A DNA stretch of 6,451 nt from the NCBI GenBank assembly GCA_937896105.1, contig CALBKR010000348.1:1-6451 (forward strand), given 5' to 3'. The position numbers were made by a program, and so were the translations under genes. Below the pieces are notes generated by a model. The model searched no databases and was not told where the DNA came from. It saw nothing but the letters and a program-made list of their open reading frames with translations. Source of the stretch: an uncultured Bacteroidales bacterium (GTDB lineage Bacteria > Bacteroidota > Bacteroidia > Bacteroidales > Bacteroidaceae). Positions 5,205-6,451 of this stretch are shown piece by piece; the first letter of the stretch is position 1, and each line of letters begins with the position of its first letter.

Positions 5205-6451
5205 TGCTTGTTCGCGCGTTTGCGTTCCAGTTCGTCGAGTATTATCTTGCGCATACGCATTGACTTTGGTGTCACCTCAAGGTACTCATCCTCTTTGATG
5301 TACTCCAAGGCCTCTTCGAGCGAGAAGATTATTGGCGGTACGATGCGTGCCTTGTCGTCGCTGCCGCTTGCGCGCATATTGGTAAGCTTCTTGCTCTTTG
5401 TCACATTGATGACAAGGTCGTTCTCGTGTATATGCTCGCCTACCACCTGTCCGGCATAAACCTCCTCCTGGGGGTTGATGAAGAAGCGTCCGCGCTCCTG
5501 CAGCTTGTCGATGGCGTATGCGAATGCAGTGCCGCTCTCCATTGCTACCATAGAGCCGTTGGTGCGGCGTTCTATTTCGCCCTTGTATGGCTGGTACTCC
5601 TTGAAGCGGTGTGCCATAATTGCCTCGCCTGCCGATGCGGTGAGCACGTTAGTACGCAGTCCGATGATTCCGCGCGACGGGATATTGAATTCTATGTTCA
5701 CACGGTCGGCCTGTGCCTCCATCGACATCATCTCGCCTTTGCGGCGTGTGACCATATCTATTATCTTGCTCGAGAAGTCGGTGGGTACGTTTATTGTGAG
5801 TTCCTCTATGGGCTCGTGGCGCACGCCGTCTATTTCCTTATATATAACCTGCGGCTGTCCCACCTGCAGTTCATAGCCCTCGCGGCGCATTGTCTCAATG
5901 AGCACCGAGAGGTGTAGCACGCCGCGGCCGAATACTGTCCAGGCATCTTCCTCGGGGTCTTTCTTTACTCTGAGCGCGAGGTTCTTGTCGAGCTCCTTGT
6001 CGAGCCTGTCCTGTATGTGGCGCGATGTCACGAACTTACCCTCCTTGCCGAAGAACGGCGAGTCGTTGATGGTAAAAAGCATACTCATCGTAGGCTCGTC
6101 GATGGCAATTGGCGGCAATGCCTCGGGGTTCTCGAAATCGCAGATAGTGTCGCCGATTTCAAATTTCTCAAGTCCTACAATGGCGCAGATGTCGCCTGAA
6201 CTTACACTCTCGGTCTTCTTGCGTCCGAGACCTTCGAATGTGTGCAGTTCCTTGATTTTCATCTTGCTCCCCTCGCCATTGCGGTTCACAAGGGTGATGT
6301 TAGAACCCTCTGTGAGTGTTCCGCGGTGTACGCGGCCTATTGCGATGCGTCCTGTGTAGGGCGAGTAGTCAAGCGATGTTATGAGCATCTGTGGCGTACC
6401 CTCAAGATGCTCGGGTGCCGGTATATGCTCCAGTATAGCATCGAGCAGGGC
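5201..6451 (-). CDS. typA: Translational GTPase TypA/BipA (C-terminal two thirds, cut by window edge)
   Basis: The open frame runs off the right edge and gives 416 residues to the TGA at 5203-5201. Full TypA is about 600 residues, so roughly the first 180 (the GTP-binding domain) lie outside. An internal Met at 6388 is not the start: the frame continues upstream with LLDAILEHIPAPEHLEG, the TypA segment between the G domain and domain II. In fragment numbering, the domain II beta-barrel is at about 20-110, an EF-G-like domain III from about 120, and an EF-G-like domain V from about 212 (EPIEELTINVP, then TRRKGEM). IPSRGIIGLRT and the TypA-specific C-terminal domain (GQVVGEHIHENDLVINV, then TNMRASGSDDK) follow. 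TypA/BipA binds the ribosome like EF-G/LepA and is linked to ribosome assembly and stress or low-temperature growth. It is the furthest upstream gene visible and overlaps the lipoprotein gene by 4 nt. Confidence 0.97.
   Translation of the reverse strand, partial: ALLDAILEHIPAPEHLEGTPQMLITSLDYSPYTGRIAIGRVHRGTLTEGSNITLVNRNGEGSKMKIKELHTFEGLGRKKTESVSSGDICAIVGLEKFEIGDTICDFENPEALPPIAIDEPTMSMLFTINDSPFFGKEGKFVTSRHIQDRLDKELDKNLALRVKKDPEEDAWTVFGRGVLHLSVLIETMRREGYELQVGQPQVIYKEIDGVRHEPIEELTINVPTDFSSKIIDMVTRRKGEMMSMEAQADRVNIEFNIPSRGIIGLRTNVLTASAGEAIMAHRFKEYQPYKGEIERRTNGSMVAMESGTAFAYAIDKLQERGRFFINPQEEVYAGQVVGEHIHENDLVINVTKSKKLTNMRASGSDDKARIVPPIIFSLEEALEYIKEDEYLEVTPKSMRMRKIILDELERKRANKQ

Noticed and set aside
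4759..5298. Plus-strand open frame of 179 codons opposite the lipoprotein and the typA end
   Set aside because: It crosses the junction of two well-supported minus-strand genes and shows no family features; hydrophobic stretches mirror the signal-peptide and beta-strand codons.
5426..5917. Plus-strand open frames of 130-160 codons opposite typA
   Set aside because: They are antisense to conserved TypA domains, with biased composition and no motif.
5201..6388. TypA as a complete 395-residue protein starting at Met 6388
   Set aside because: The same frame stays open to the window edge and encodes conserved TypA sequence upstream of that Met, so the gene is cut by the window rather than short.
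1..6451. CRISPR array, transposon ends, tRNA/rRNA genes or prophage genes
   Set aside because: No regularly spaced repeats, transposase or integrase sequences, or tRNA-like folds were seen; essentially all sequence is filled by ordinary conserved genes.

Overview
The window looks like core chromosome of a Bacteroidales bacterium (phylum Bacteroidota). This rests on the protein families present: a DUF4369/thioredoxin-fold lipoprotein, a DUF4271 membrane protein, and a UroIII-synthase of the divergent Bacteroidetes type (short motifs SQPKP and SRHAIDHFF). It also fits the lack of strong Shine-Dalgarno sequences. I cannot fix the family or genus from the sequence alone.

Every gene I can support lies on the minus strand, so the biological order runs from high to low coordinates. 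It begins with the C-terminal two thirds of the translational GTPase TypA/BipA (cut by the right edge). Then come a lipoprotein with a thioredoxin-like fold that has lost its active-site cysteines, the AAA+ ATPase YifB/ComM, a LOG-family nucleotide phosphoribohydrolase, a six-helix DUF4271 membrane protein and uroporphyrinogen-III synthase HemD. The series ends with the RNase P protein RnpA and the N-terminus of YidD (cut by the left edge).

Spacing is very tight: ATGA stop/start overlaps at typA/lipoprotein and LOG/DUF4271, 8 nt before yifB, 49 nt before the LOG gene, 4 nt before hemD (TTG start), and a 19-nt rnpA/yidD overlap. This suggests one long transcription unit with translational coupling. 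The clearest internal boundary is a terminator-like hairpin with a short U-tract directly after hemD, ending about 10 nt before the rnpA start. There is no room for a promoter between it and rnpA, so it may act as an attenuator or processing element.

Functionally the unit mixes translation and RNA processing (TypA, RnpA), membrane protein insertion (YidD), tetrapyrrole synthesis (HemD), nucleotide metabolism (LOG) and DNA processing (YifB). I see no mobile element, CRISPR array, tRNA, rRNA or phage gene, and no non-coding stretch over 300 bases. I do not see a convincing new multi-gene system; the most notable points are the hairpin before rnpA and the redox-dead thioredoxin lipoprotein.
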